NCBI GenBank assembly: GCA_002336485.1
Contig: DDCZ01000084.1
Span: forward strand, 1-61,476
Reading direction: 5' to 3'
DNA: 61,476 nucleotides
Source: Flavobacteriales bacterium UBA1993
Lineage (GTDB): Bacteria; Bacteroidota; Bacteroidia; Flavobacteriales_G; Salibacteraceae
Part shown: in pieces, positions 45,126 to 54,291 of the stretch
Layout of the letters: every line of letters starts with the position of its first letter
Numbering within the stretch: position 1 is the stretch's first letter
Notes under the pieces: generated by a model
The model's input: the letters and a program-made list of their open reading frames with translations, nothing else
The model's database searches: none
What the model was told of the DNA's origin: nothing
Position numbers and translations under genes: made by a program

Positions 45126-47066
45126 ATGAGCGATTCAACCACCCGTACTTCATCAAATGCATATTGCAATAGCCTTACTGAATACCAGCGGTTTCAGACA
45201 AGAGAGGTTATGATTGGGAGCGTGGGTGTGGGCGGCGACAATCCGATTCGCGTTCAGTCCATGACCACGACCAACACCATGGACACCCAAGCCACGGTTG
45301 AGCAGAGCATACGAATGATCGAGGCTGGATGTGAAATTGTGCGCATTACCGCCCCAAGCAAAAAGGATGCAGAGAACCTACGAGAAATAAAGGCCGAGTT
45401 GCATAAGCGAGGTTATGACACCCCGCTTGTGGCTGACATACACTTTACACCAAACGCCGCAGAAATTGCTGCTCGAATAGTAGAAAAGGTACGCGTGAAC
45501 CCGGGGAATTACGCAGACAAAAAGAAGTTCGAACACATAGAATACAACGACGAATCGTATCAAGAAGAATTGAACCGAATCCGTGAGCGGTTTACTCCGC
45601 TTGTGAAGATCTGCAAGGAACACGGCACGGCGATGCGCATCGGCACAAACCATGGCTCTTTAAGTGATCGTATTCTTAGCAGATATGGAGACACGCCCTT
45701 AGGAATGGTGGAAAGTGCCATGGAATTTTTGCAAATCTGTCGTGATCACGACTACCATGAAATTGTTCTATCAATGAAGGCAAGTAACACCCAAGTAATG
45801 GTGCAGGCTTATCGTTTATTGGTAAACCGAATGATGAATGAGGGGATGAATTACCCGCTTCATTTAGGTGTTACAGAAGCAGGCGAAGGCGAAGATGGGC
45901 GTATCAAGTCAGCCGTTGGAATTGGGACTTTGCTTGAAGATGGCCTCGGAGACACGATCCGTGTTTCCCTGACCGAAGAACCCGAATTTGAGATCCCCGT
46001 GGCTTTCGCATTAGCCCGCCGATATGATAAGAGAAGTGGTCACGAAGTTGTGCCCGCATCCAATGGCTCACCAATCGACTCCTTCGCATACAATAGAAGA
46101 GCGAGCAAAGAAGTTCTGAATATCGGTGATCACAACGTACCAATAATCGTTCACGATTTCTCGTCAAAAGAAAGCATATCCGCCGCCAATTTACACGCAC
46201 TTGGATACAATTACAGTGTGCCATTAGACAAATGGAACCTCAGTGATCAGGCTTGCGACTTCATTTTCGTTGGCGATAAATCTCTAGACTTCGAAATTCC
46301 TGGTACTCTTGGTATCATTCAAAACGCAAGCGCCTGGACCAACGATGAACGCCATTATCCATATTTTGAGGGCATCAGCTACGTAGTAGCAGAAAAGAAG
46401 TCAGAGCATTTAAACTTCGTACACACAGACATTGATGGATTAGACATCCCCTTATTGGCGACGCTTAAAAATGACCCAACGGCTGTTTTGGTTCTTACCA
46501 CCGAAAACACACACGGTATGGCCGAACAGCGCGCGGCAATTTTCCGATTGATTGAAGACGGATTGCACACACCGATCATTCTTCAACGCAGTTATGCCAA
46601 TCTTGACGAAAACGATTTTCAATTATTTGCATCCACTGATTTGGGAGCGCTGTTAATAGACGGTCTTGGTGACGGAATATGGCTAAGCACCGAAAACTGC
46701 GGACCTCCCAAAATGTTGAACTCGCTTGCCTTTGGTATCTTACAAGCCACTAGAACTAGAATATCTAAGACAGAATATATCAGCTGTCCCTCTTGTGGTA
46801 GAACGCTGTTCGACTTACAAGAAACCACTGCAAAAATCAGATCAAGAACCAGCCACTTGAAAGGGGTGAAAATTGGCATCATGGGATGCATTGTAAATGG
46901 TCCTGGAGAAATGGCAGATGCGGACTACGGCTACGTTGGAACAGGCCCAGGCAAGATCACACTTTACAAGGAAAAAACGGTTGTCAAGAAAAACGTTCCT
47001 GAGGTGGGCGCGGTGGACGAATTGATTGAACTAATAGCAGAACACGGAGACTGGATAGAGGCCTAA
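45126..47066 (+). CDS. ispG: 4-hydroxy-3-methylbut-2-enyl diphosphate synthase IspG (long form)
   Basis: IspG carries out the penultimate step of the MEP isoprenoid pathway. The 646-residue protein has the N-terminal TIM barrel (VGGDNPIRVQSMTTTNTMDT, VADIHFTPNAAEIAA, RVNPGNYADKKKF). A large insert (about residues 290-530) follows, and then the [4Fe-4S] domain with cysteines in ISCPSCGRTLFDL and GIMGCIVNGPGEMADADYGY. The insert makes it much longer than the 370-residue E. coli enzyme and is the form found in Bacteroidota, Chlamydiae and plants. Confidence 0.97.
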   Translation: MSDSTTRTSSNAYCNSLTEYQRFQTREVMIGSVGVGGDNPIRVQSMTTTNTMDTQATVEQSIRMIEAGCEIVRITAPSKKDAENLREIKAELHKRGYDTPLVADIHFTPNAAEIAARIVEKVRVNPGNYADKKKFEHIEYNDESYQEELNRIRERFTPLVKICKEHGTAMRIGTNHGSLSDRILSRYGDTPLGMVESAMEFLQICRDHDYHEIVLSMKASNTQVMVQAYRLLVNRMMNEGMNYPLHLGVTEAGEGEDGRIKSAVGIGTLLEDGLGDTIRVSLTEEPEFEIPVAFALARRYDKRSGHEVVPASNGSPIDSFAYNRRASKEVLNIGDHNVPIIVHDFSSKESISAANLHALGYNYSVPLDKWNLSDQACDFIFVGDKSLDFEIPGTLGIIQNASAWTNDERHYPYFEGISYVVAEKKSEHLNFVHTDIDGLDIPLLATLKNDPTAVLVLTTENTHGMAEQRAAIFRLIEDGLHTPIILQRSYANLDENDFQLFASTDLGALLIDGLGDGIWLSTENCGPPKMLNSLAFGILQATRTRISKTEYISCPSCGRTLFDLQETTAKIRSRTSHLKGVKIGIMGCIVNGPGEMADADYGYVGTGPGKITLYKEKTVVKKNVPEVGAVDELIELIAEHGDWIEA

Positions 47067-47088
47067 TTTAACCCCCAATATTTCATTT

Positions 47089-47760
47089 ATGATCGGCAAC
47101 AAATTCCATTTCCTCATCGCTGGGTCTACCGGACTCATAGGCAGTGCATTGTTAGAAATGATGCTAAATAACGACCAAGTTGCAAAGGTTTCCATTCTAG
47201 TAAGAAACCCAATATCAGCAGAGCACCCTAATCTTAATGTCATCGAGGTGGATTTTGAAAACATGGATGAATCTGTCATTGCTCCGAATGTGGATGGATT
47301 GCTTTGTTGCCTAGGCACCACAATGGCTCAGGCCGGCGGCAAAGATGCGTTTCGCCGTGTAGACTATGAGTACGTGGTTAAACTGGCGGTATTCTCACAA
47401 AGAAAAAAGGTCCCTCAATTCCACGTTGTTAGCGCGGCTGGGGCAAGCCCAACTTCAAAAATATTCTACAATAAGGTCAAGGGCCGAATGGAAATGGAAG
47501 TACAAAAGCTGGCTAAAATTCGAAGCATATACATCTATCGACCGAGCATGCTTCTTGGAGACCGAACAGAATTCAGACTTGCAGAATCTGTGGGCAAATT
47601 CTTTATGAACGTGTTTTCCTTTATGATTCCAAAATCAAGTAAGGCGATTTTTGACACCCAGGTCGCGGAAAGCATGATCAAGAATGCCTTGCAATCCAAG
47701 AAGGGATCACATGTGATCACCAATGCGGAAATGATCGAACCCAGCGATAGCGTGGCGTAA
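47089..47760 (+). CDS. NAD(P)-binding atypical SDR-like protein
   Basis: The 223-residue protein has a Rossmann motif LIAGSTGLIGSALLEMM (residues about 9-25). A central DGLLCCLGTTMAQAGGKDAF and a YxxxK pair in FYNKVKGRMEMEV follow. It resembles the HTATIP2/YwnB-like group of NAD(P)H-binding proteins. The substrate is unknown. It follows ispG by 22 bp. Confidence 0.88.
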   Translation: MIGNKFHFLIAGSTGLIGSALLEMMLNNDQVAKVSILVRNPISAEHPNLNVIEVDFENMDESVIAPNVDGLLCCLGTTMAQAGGKDAFRRVDYEYVVKLAVFSQRKKVPQFHVVSAAGASPTSKIFYNKVKGRMEMEVQKLAKIRSIYIYRPSMLLGDRTEFRLAESVGKFFMNVFSFMIPKSSKAIFDTQVAESMIKNALQSKKGSHVITNAEMIEPSDSVA

Positions 47761-47797
47761 AGGCCATAGTTCAAAATATTTTGCTATATTATTGGCG

Positions 47798-48097
47798 ATG
47801 GGAGGACCTGGAGCCGGATTTATGTTGGACGCCATCAACAGGCTAAAATATAACCGCAGTCTGTTGAAGAAAAAATCCTATTTCACAATGGCCGATGCGT
47901 ATCGAAACGCCCAAATTCGAGCCGGTCTCACCTATAAAAAAGCAACCCCAGAAGAATTGCAAAAATTGCGTCGATCCATTATCGAAAAACATCGCCGCGA
48001 AGCATTCTTAAAAGTGGTCTCAATGATCGTTTCAGTTTTGATTTTTATTGGACTCGTTTGGATTGGAGACTACTGTATCGAAATTTGGTTTGGCTAA
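47798..48097 (+). CDS. Small single-span membrane protein of unknown function
   Basis: From ATG 47798 the product has 99 residues. It has a glycine-rich start (MGGPGAGFMLDAINRLKYN), a basic middle helix (residues about 20-70) and one C-terminal membrane segment (VSMIVSVLIFIGLVWIGDY). I recognise no domain. A TATTATTG (7/8 to the -7 consensus) ends 3 bp before the ATG. It sits 12 bp before another membrane protein gene. Confidence 0.7.
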   Translation: MGGPGAGFMLDAINRLKYNRSLLKKKSYFTMADAYRNAQIRAGLTYKKATPEELQKLRRSIIEKHRREAFLKVVSMIVSVLIFIGLVWIGDYCIEIWFG

Positions 48098-48109
48098 AAT
48101 GAATCCACA

Positions 48110-48682
48110 ATGAAAAAGACAATCTGGATAAAAAAGGGACCTCAGTTTGGCAGAAAGATGTCCATCATCTTTTTGTTAATCAGTATCGCCTTGTTCTTTC
48201 CTGGAGTGAACTTGTTGAATTCGGATAGTTTACTCTCTGCGGCCTGTTTCGCAGGAATCGTTTTACTCATGCCAATTTTTCTCGACTACCAGGGCGTCGA
48301 AATTGACATGAAAAATCAACGCATTCGCAGCTACCGATCATATCTCGGGCTGAAATGGGGAACGTGGGTTTCCATGGTAGGTCTTGATGAGATTGAACTC
48401 AAATGGGAGCGCATTCAATATCGTTCGGGTGGGAGCGTAACGACGATGATCGTAGGCGGAAAAGCCACTTCTCGTCAGAGCGATGTTTTTGTAATCTACC
48501 TGGTTGATTTCCTCCATGGCATTCGATTTGAAATGGCAGATTTTGGCACATATAAAGGAGCTCGGTCTTTTATGAATAAATACGCTAAAACATTGGGTCT
48601 AAGCAGGAATGATACGTACGCGGTGGTGAAAGAAAAGGCCATGCAGAGACGGAATGAAGTAGAATCTCGACGCAAGCGGTAA
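48110..48682 (+). CDS. Membrane protein of unknown function
   Basis: The 190-residue protein has two adjacent membrane segments near the N-terminus (about residues 18-35 and 43-60). A soluble domain follows with DYQGVEIDMKNQRIRSYRSY and a basic C-terminal tail. The pattern of two spans plus a PH-like beta domain is seen in many uncharacterised bacterial proteins. I do not assign a function. It is translated just after the preceding small membrane protein. Confidence 0.75.
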   Translation: MKKTIWIKKGPQFGRKMSIIFLLISIALFFPGVNLLNSDSLLSAACFAGIVLLMPIFLDYQGVEIDMKNQRIRSYRSYLGLKWGTWVSMVGLDEIELKWERIQYRSGGSVTTMIVGGKATSRQSDVFVIYLVDFLHGIRFEMADFGTYKGARSFMNKYAKTLGLSRNDTYAVVKEKAMQRRNEVESRRKR

Positions 48683-48713
48683 ATCCTCAAAAAGCATTTT
48701 CGATCTTCGGAGC

Positions 48714-50816
48714 GTGAACGTATTGGAAACACCTATCGAATTTCTAAAAGGCGTCGGGCCGGCTCGATCTGAGTTGATGCGCACTGAAATGGGCGTACGC
48801 ACCTTCGGTGGCCTACTCCACTACTATCCGTTTCGGCACATAGACCGCAGCAAGTTTTATCCAATCAGCGAAATTGATCCGGAGGCTGCGATGGTCCAAG
48901 TAAAGGGAAAGTTCATTCGAATCGATGGCATAGGTGCCAAACGGATCGTTCGAATGGTCGGTGCTTTTCAAGATGATCAAGGAAATATTATGGAGGTAGC
49001 TTGGTTTCGTAGCCTAACATGGATCAAACAGAGCATTAAAACCGACGTCGATTATGTGCTATTTGGGAAACCGGGCATGTTCAAGGGAAAACTTCAAATG
49101 ACACATCCTGAAATCGAGTTGGCCGAGAATTTTGGCAAAGGGCTCAAAGGTGGCCTCGAAGGTGTATACTCCACAACTGAGAAATTAAAAGCTCGGAAAC
49201 TCGATAGTCGGGCAATCCGTAAATTAATGGAAGTCCTAATTCCACAGGTAATGAATCAAATTACCGAAACGCTACCGGGCTATATTCGAAGCAGACAGGA
49301 TCTAATCCCAAGGGCATCTGCCCTTAAGGATATCCACTTTCCTGCCAACACAGAAACCCTGGTACAGGCCCAAAAGACACTCAAGTTCGAGGAACTCTTT
49401 TACGTGCAAATGCGGTTGATGAATATCAAGGCGAAACGAAACAAAGAAATTCGAGGCCAAGTGTTTGCTGCAGTTGGTGATCACTTTAACAGCTTCTATA
49501 ACAACCACTTACCATTCGCGCTAACCGACGCACAAAAACGGGTAATCAAAGAAATCCGGAAGGACATGGGCACGGGCAATCAACTCAATCGGTTGTTGCA
49601 AGGCGACGTTGGTAGTGGAAAAACGGTTGTGGCTTTGCTCTGCGCGCTTATTGCCATTGACAATGGTTTTCAGGCGGCAATTATGGCGCCGACTGAAATT
49701 CTCGCTCAACAACATTATGAAACCATATTTGAGCTGTTAAGTGAAATGCACATTAACGTGGCTATTCTGACTGGAAGTTCAAAAACGGCCTACCGCAAAA
49801 AGCTACACGCAAACCTTGAAAATGGCCAAATTCATCTTTTGATTGGAACCCATGCTTTGCTGGAGGATAAGGTGAAATTTCACAATCTCGGTTTTGTGGT
49901 AATCGACGAGCAACATCGCTTTGGCGTGGCGCAGCGGTCCAAACTTTGGCGCAAAAATTCGATCCCTCCCCATGTCCTTGTGATGACAGCGACGCCAATT
50001 CCTCGAACCCTGGCAATGACGGTATATGGAGATTTAGATGTTAGTGTGATAGACGAATTACCTCCAGGCCGGAAACCGATAAAAACAGTGCATCGCGGAG
50101 ACGGAGGTCGATTGCAGGTTTTCGGTTTTATGAAGGAGGAGATCAAAAAAGGCAGACAGATTTATGTTGTGTATCCGCTAATCGAAGAAAGCGAAGCCTT
50201 TGATTACAAAGATTTAATGGATGGATACGAGAGCATCGCACGTGCTTTCCCTATTCCAGAATATCAAGTAAGCATTGTCCATGGAAAAATGAAACCAGAG
50301 GATAAGGAATTCGAGATGAAACGTTTTGCGGAAGGCAAGTGCCAGATTATGGTAGCAACTACCGTCATTGAAGTCGGTGTGAATGTTCCAAATGCCTCGG
50401 TGATGGTTATTGAAAGTGCTGAGCGATTCGGATTGTCGCAACTCCACCAACTTCGAGGTCGAGTTGGTCGCGGTGCAGATCAGAGTTTCTGCATACTCAT
50501 GACTGGAAATAAATTGAGCAACGAAGGGCGAAAGCGCATTAGCACAATGTGTGAAACCAATGATGGATTCCGAATAGCCGAAGTAGATCTAAAACTGCGA
50601 GGTCCAGGAGATTTGATGGGTACGCAGCAAAGCGGAATCATGGACTTTAATATTGCCGACATAGTCAAAGACAAAGAGATTCTCATAAAATCTAGAGAAG
50701 AGGCGAACTACATTTTTGAGAACGACCCAACCCTTGAGCACGAAAAATTAGCAATCGTAAAGGCTCATCTAAGTTCAATTATGCGGAAAAAGCCAAATTG
50801 GGGCAGGATATCATAA
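48714..50816 (+). CDS. recG: ATP-dependent DNA helicase RecG
   Basis: RecG remodels stalled forks and Holliday junctions. The 700-residue protein begins at GTG 48714. The N-terminal wedge domain (LKGVGPARSELMRTEMGVRT) is followed by helicase motifs RLLQGDVGSGKTVVALL (I), MAPTEILAQQHYE (Ia), VIDEQHRFGV (II), VLVMTATPIPRTLAM (III), ATTVIEVGVNVPNASVMVIE (V) and HQLRGRVGRG (VI). The C-terminal clasp (DLKLRGPGDLMGTQQSG) is intact. Typical length. Confidence 0.97.
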   Translation: MNVLETPIEFLKGVGPARSELMRTEMGVRTFGGLLHYYPFRHIDRSKFYPISEIDPEAAMVQVKGKFIRIDGIGAKRIVRMVGAFQDDQGNIMEVAWFRSLTWIKQSIKTDVDYVLFGKPGMFKGKLQMTHPEIELAENFGKGLKGGLEGVYSTTEKLKARKLDSRAIRKLMEVLIPQVMNQITETLPGYIRSRQDLIPRASALKDIHFPANTETLVQAQKTLKFEELFYVQMRLMNIKAKRNKEIRGQVFAAVGDHFNSFYNNHLPFALTDAQKRVIKEIRKDMGTGNQLNRLLQGDVGSGKTVVALLCALIAIDNGFQAAIMAPTEILAQQHYETIFELLSEMHINVAILTGSSKTAYRKKLHANLENGQIHLLIGTHALLEDKVKFHNLGFVVIDEQHRFGVAQRSKLWRKNSIPPHVLVMTATPIPRTLAMTVYGDLDVSVIDELPPGRKPIKTVHRGDGGRLQVFGFMKEEIKKGRQIYVVYPLIEESEAFDYKDLMDGYESIARAFPIPEYQVSIVHGKMKPEDKEFEMKRFAEGKCQIMVATTVIEVGVNVPNASVMVIESAERFGLSQLHQLRGRVGRGADQSFCILMTGNKLSNEGRKRISTMCETNDGFRIAEVDLKLRGPGDLMGTQQSGIMDFNIADIVKDKEILIKSREEANYIFENDPTLEHEKLAIVKAHLSSIMRKKPNWGRIS

Positions 50817-50919
50817 CTGAAAATATTCATTGATGCTACACACCTAAATGATCCGTTTAGCAGGACCAAGAGACCAATCCTAGTTCATTTCGCTTACCAT
50901 TCAGGATATCAGGCTTCGA

Positions 50920-52602
50920 CTAGATAAAACCGGGCCTATCTTCAGGTAAGATCAACCTAAAGCGGCTTCCTTCGCCTACTGAGCTTTTCACCTTAATGGT
51001 TCCTCCATGTTTGCGTGCAAAATCCATAGCGAGAACCAGCCCCAACCCTGAAGTTCCTAGGCCATCAGCATCTTTTCTGGTGCGTTCATTACTGAGCTCG
51101 AAAAGATCCTCCTGTTCTTTATCAGTCATACCTGCACCGTTGTCGGAAATTTCTATTACCAACCCATCTATACTGTGAAAAGTATTTACGTTGACCTTGC
51201 CGAATTTCTGGGTGAACTTTATCGCGTTTGACAAAATATTTCTAACGATAGTTCGAATCATCATTGGATCACCATTGTAGATGATCGGATCATTATTTTC
51301 CAACTTAATAGAAATTTTCTTGGCCTCCGCTTGCGTCTCGACATCAACCAGAGCGTCGCTTATCAGCATGTCAATTTGAACTCTCTTTTTCGTAAAAACA
51401 ACGTTTTCAGATTGAGTCAATGACCATTCCAGCAAGTTATTGATCAAGAGCTTCGTATTCCGAGCGGCCTTGCTCATTTTTTTGACCATGGCCTTAGTCT
51501 CAAGATCCTTAAACTCTTTTCGTGCGATTAGATCCATTAGGCCCTCAATTGCGTTGAGCGGCTCCCGTATATCATGACCAATAATTGAAAAGAATCGATT
51601 CTTCGATGCGCCAATCTGCTTCATCTCGTTATTCTGCTCCTCAATTATCCTTTTTTGATGCGCCAATTCAACGTTGGCTAAACTCAAACTTGCATTAAGA
51701 TTTTTCGCCTTGATCAGTTGCGCATTCATCAAAAGAATGAACAAGGCCATTGCCACAAAACCCAAATTTACAATGCGAAGAATTCCAGATGATTCGGGCG
51801 TGCTATCGAGTGGGGCAGTTCCAATTCGAAAGGCGTTTCCAAACAATTGAATGGTGGTGTGATGGAAGTCAGACTTCAATAACCCCAGCGTCTTAAAGTT
51901 GTCTTCATCCACACGAGCATTATGGATTTGGCTGCCATCAAAAATGGCCTCTCGGTCGAAATCAAAGCCTTCCGCCGACTCGAATCGAAAGGCATAACCA
52001 TCTGCCAGTTCGTCTTCGTAAACGGGCTGCATAATGGTCCGAAAATTAATGATCGGAGCAACGTAGCCCAACACGACATCATCGCGCACTACTCTAAAGT
52101 TCATTGGAAGACCGACCCATCCTTCGACTAGGTTAATGGGCTTAAACAAAATCAAACCGTCAACAATCATTAAGTTGTTGAGCCTTTTGATCTCTTCTCT
52201 ATTTCTTAGTGTTTGCACAGATCGGCCCACCAATTTATGCGGGTTAAGCTTATTTGGCGTGAACGAGTACACGAAGGTGTGCGCCGTATCTATGAATGAG
52301 ACAACAATCGAGTCCTTTTGTCCAAGGTCACTCATCTGGTTCCGGACAAATTGCTGAAACTGAACATCCGTCGGCAATGTCTCAGATAAGTTCATGAAAG
52401 AGCGCATGCCAGAAACAATGGCAGCGAATTCTCGCATTGTATTTTCAAAGTTTTCTACGGCACGTTCGTGAACCTTAATTAATTGATTCTGACTACGTGT
52501 TTTGTCTAATTGCTTCTGTCTGATATTGAATCCGACAACGACTATTAACAAGATCGATAAGATCACAATGGACCAGCTATATTCTCTTACTATTTTATTC
52601 AT
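50920..52602 (-). CDS. Orphan membrane sensor histidine kinase
   Basis: ATG 52602 gives 560 residues; an earlier in-frame start lies inside a promoter motif. One membrane segment (about residues 10-27), a periplasmic CHASE-like sensing domain (about 30-275), a second membrane segment (about 276-296) and a short coiled linker lead to the kinase core. The phospho-acceptor is His343 in SIIGHDIREPLNAI. The N box is RNILSNAIKFT, G1 is ISDNGAGM and G2 is GTSGLGLVLAMDFARKHGG. No receiver domain or response-regulator gene is nearby. It diverges from a His-rich secreted protein gene. Confidence 0.93.
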   Translation of the reverse strand: MNKIVREYSWSIVILSILLIVVVGFNIRQKQLDKTRSQNQLIKVHERAVENFENTMREFAAIVSGMRSFMNLSETLPTDVQFQQFVRNQMSDLGQKDSIVVSFIDTAHTFVYSFTPNKLNPHKLVGRSVQTLRNREEIKRLNNLMIVDGLILFKPINLVEGWVGLPMNFRVVRDDVVLGYVAPIINFRTIMQPVYEDELADGYAFRFESAEGFDFDREAIFDGSQIHNARVDEDNFKTLGLLKSDFHHTTIQLFGNAFRIGTAPLDSTPESSGILRIVNLGFVAMALFILLMNAQLIKAKNLNASLSLANVELAHQKRIIEEQNNEMKQIGASKNRFFSIIGHDIREPLNAIEGLMDLIARKEFKDLETKAMVKKMSKAARNTKLLINNLLEWSLTQSENVVFTKKRVQIDMLISDALVDVETQAEAKKISIKLENNDPIIYNGDPMMIRTIVRNILSNAIKFTQKFGKVNVNTFHSIDGLVIEISDNGAGMTDKEQEDLFELSNERTRKDADGLGTSGLGLVLAMDFARKHGGTIKVKSSVGEGSRFRLILPEDRPGFI

Positions 52603-52614
52603 CCCCAATCGCCG

Positions 52615-52622
52615 CAAAGCTA
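52615..52622 (-). promoter_or_regulatory. -7 element for the histidine kinase gene
   Basis: On the minus strand TAGCTTTG is a perfect TAnnTTTG match, 12 bp before ATG 52602. A TTTG lies 24 bp further upstream, somewhat beyond the usual -33 spacing. It decides against the longer reading that would start at 52617, within this element. Confidence 0.45.
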
Positions 52623-52742
52623 TATCATTAAACCAGCTTTACATCGCAAAAGCAGGCCTATTTCGAGAACTTTTATTGCAATCGTTAATCAAGTCATAAA
52701 CTCGGGTTGTATCAACTTGGGGCGATCCTTAAGACTATAAAT

Positions 52743-52797
52743 GGTTTTGATGAAGGAAAAGCGACTATGCTTTGATCAAAACCACACCTGTTTTGAT
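52743..52797. repeat. Inverted and direct TTTTGAT repeats with nested hairpin
   Basis: GGTTTTGAT (52743-52751) is repeated inverted as ATCAAAACC (52775-52783) and again directly as TTTTGAT (52791-52797). Inside the inverted pair an AAAGC/GCTTT stem closes a 6-nt loop, so the 41-nt unit can fold into a longer bulged hairpin. No T run follows. It lies mid-way in the 256-bp region between the kinase and the His-rich protein and may be a regulator site or a structured RNA. Confidence 0.5.
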
Positions 52798-52846
52798 AAA
52801 TCTAATCGTTCAGAAAAACATAATGTGGAAAGATGTAGCTGCTGAC

Positions 52847-52854
52847 TAAATTCG
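52847..52854 (+). promoter_or_regulatory. -7-like element directly before the His-rich gene
   Basis: TAAATTCG (7/8 match to TAnnTTTG) ends 5 bp before ATG 52859, the same close spacing seen at hemW and ispG. Confidence 0.35.
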
Positions 52855-52858
52855 CACA

Positions 52859-53347
52859 ATGAATTATATTCTGGTTATCTCCATGATCCTGTATGGGTGC
52901 AGTCTAGTTGCCCAGGAAGAGCATGACCATCATGACGGACACGACCATGGCTCTCACCACCACTATCATGTAGGCATCGCGAGCGGTCCCGTTTATGTTT
53001 TTGAAGAAAACGAACTAGCTCCGGGTTTGCATTTGCATGTGTCACGACTATTTGACTTAGGATCAAGGTCTCAATTCGGAACTGGATTGGGATTCGAAGC
53101 TATACTGGACGATCATAAACACACCGCGGCCTCCGTAACATTCTCCTACTTACCGATTCACAACCTCACATTTACAGCCGCCCCGGGGCTGCAGTTTGGT
53201 GAGGGCATAACCGTATTTACGACCCACTTCGAATGTGCGTATGAGTTCATCTTTGATCGAATACATATTGGACCTGTTGCCGAATACGCTTGGGCACCAA
53301 CAGACAGCCACGCAATGGTTGGCTTGCATCTTGGATTTGGATTCTGA
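52859..53347 (+). CDS. Secreted or outer-membrane protein with His/Asp-rich N-terminus
   Basis: The 162-residue protein has a signal peptide (MNYILVISMILYGCSLVAQ), then a metal-binding-like stretch EEHDHHDGHDHGSHHHYH (about residues 20-37). The rest alternates hydrophobic and polar residues and ends in Phe (MVGLHLGFGF), as small outer-membrane beta-barrels do. I do not recognise a family. The His cluster suggests binding of Zn, Cu or Ni. It is transcribed divergently from the sensor kinase. Confidence 0.75.
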   Translation: MNYILVISMILYGCSLVAQEEHDHHDGHDHGSHHHYHVGIASGPVYVFEENELAPGLHLHVSRLFDLGSRSQFGTGLGFEAILDDHKHTAASVTFSYLPIHNLTFTAAPGLQFGEGITVFTTHFECAYEFIFDRIHIGPVAEYAWAPTDSHAMVGLHLGFGF

Positions 53348-53382
53348 GCCATAGATTTTGACTTGAATTTGTCCATCTTTGA

Positions 53383-54291
53383 AAGATCGGCCGCCTTCTT
53401 TCAATACTAATTTGCCTGCTCACTTTTGTTTCTCATGGACAACAATATGTAGATCTATTCAAGGTTGAATATGACCACGCCATTCCTCAATCATTTGAAG
53501 ACACAGCTATCGACGGGCAATTCAATGAGCTTTCTATCGACCTGCTGATACCCATCGTGATTCCCATTTTTAAATCTGACAAAACCACCATATTAACGGG
53601 TGCTTTATTGGAAAGAACTCATGTCTCCATAGATCCGTCGCAAACAGGCATTTTTTATGGAACCATGCTGAAATTCGGCCTGAATATAAGACACACCGAA
53701 AAGTGGTCTGGCACCTACTTGCTTCTCCCTAAACTTAGTTCGGATTTGAAACGTATTCGAGGATCTGACTTTCAAATGGGCGGCCTTGCATTGATTAAAT
53801 ACAGCCCAAAAGCCAATTTCAACTACCGGTTCGGATTCTACGCGAACGGCGATCTTTATGCGCCAATGGTGGTGCCAATATTTGGGATCTACTTGCTAAA
53901 AAACAAATGGGAAATCACGTCCGCGCTTCCAATTAATTGCCAAATCGGCTATCAGATACATCCCAAAGTTCAACTCGCTTTCCGATTCGACGGAATCAAT
54001 AAATCGTATTTGGTTAATGATGGCTCAAACAGCTACATGGAGAAGGTGAATAATGAAGTAGGAGCGCTTGTTAGATACGCCATGGGTAAGTTCCAATTTC
54101 AAGTTTTTGGCGGCTACGGAATCGGTAGAAGTTTCAGAACGTACGTTGTTGGAGATCGATTTGACTTCGCGCTTTCGGCCATAAAAATCAACAACAACCG
54201 CACTATTCTGAATGAAGACTTCAACGACGGGCCAGTTTTTCGAACTTCCTTAACTTTCCGTTTTCCAACCAACCCGAAACAGAATGATTGA
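53383..54291 (+). CDS. DUF6268-like outer-membrane protein, start codon unclear
   Basis: The open frame runs from just after a TGA at 53380-53382 and encodes what looks like a signal peptide (KIGRLLSILICLLTFVSHGQ) followed by a beta-barrel-like protein (YGTMLKFGLNIRHTEKW, MGGLALIKYSPKANFNYRFG, FRTSLTFRF). It resembles DUF6268. No ATG, GTG or TTG occurs in frame before the signal peptide; the first is GTG 53557, which would remove it. The frame upstream holds TTGAAAGATC; removing one A would restore TTG-AAG-ATC in frame. A one-base sequence error, a real frameshift or a rare start are all possible. Confidence 0.72.
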   Translation, partial: KIGRLLSILICLLTFVSHGQQYVDLFKVEYDHAIPQSFEDTAIDGQFNELSIDLLIPIVIPIFKSDKTTILTGALLERTHVSIDPSQTGIFYGTMLKFGLNIRHTEKWSGTYLLLPKLSSDLKRIRGSDFQMGGLALIKYSPKANFNYRFGFYANGDLYAPMVVPIFGIYLLKNKWEITSALPINCQIGYQIHPKVQLAFRFDGINKSYLVNDGSNSYMEKVNNEVGALVRYAMGKFQFQVFGGYGIGRSFRTYVVGDRFDFALSAIKINNNRTILNEDFNDGPVFRTSLTFRFPTNPKQND

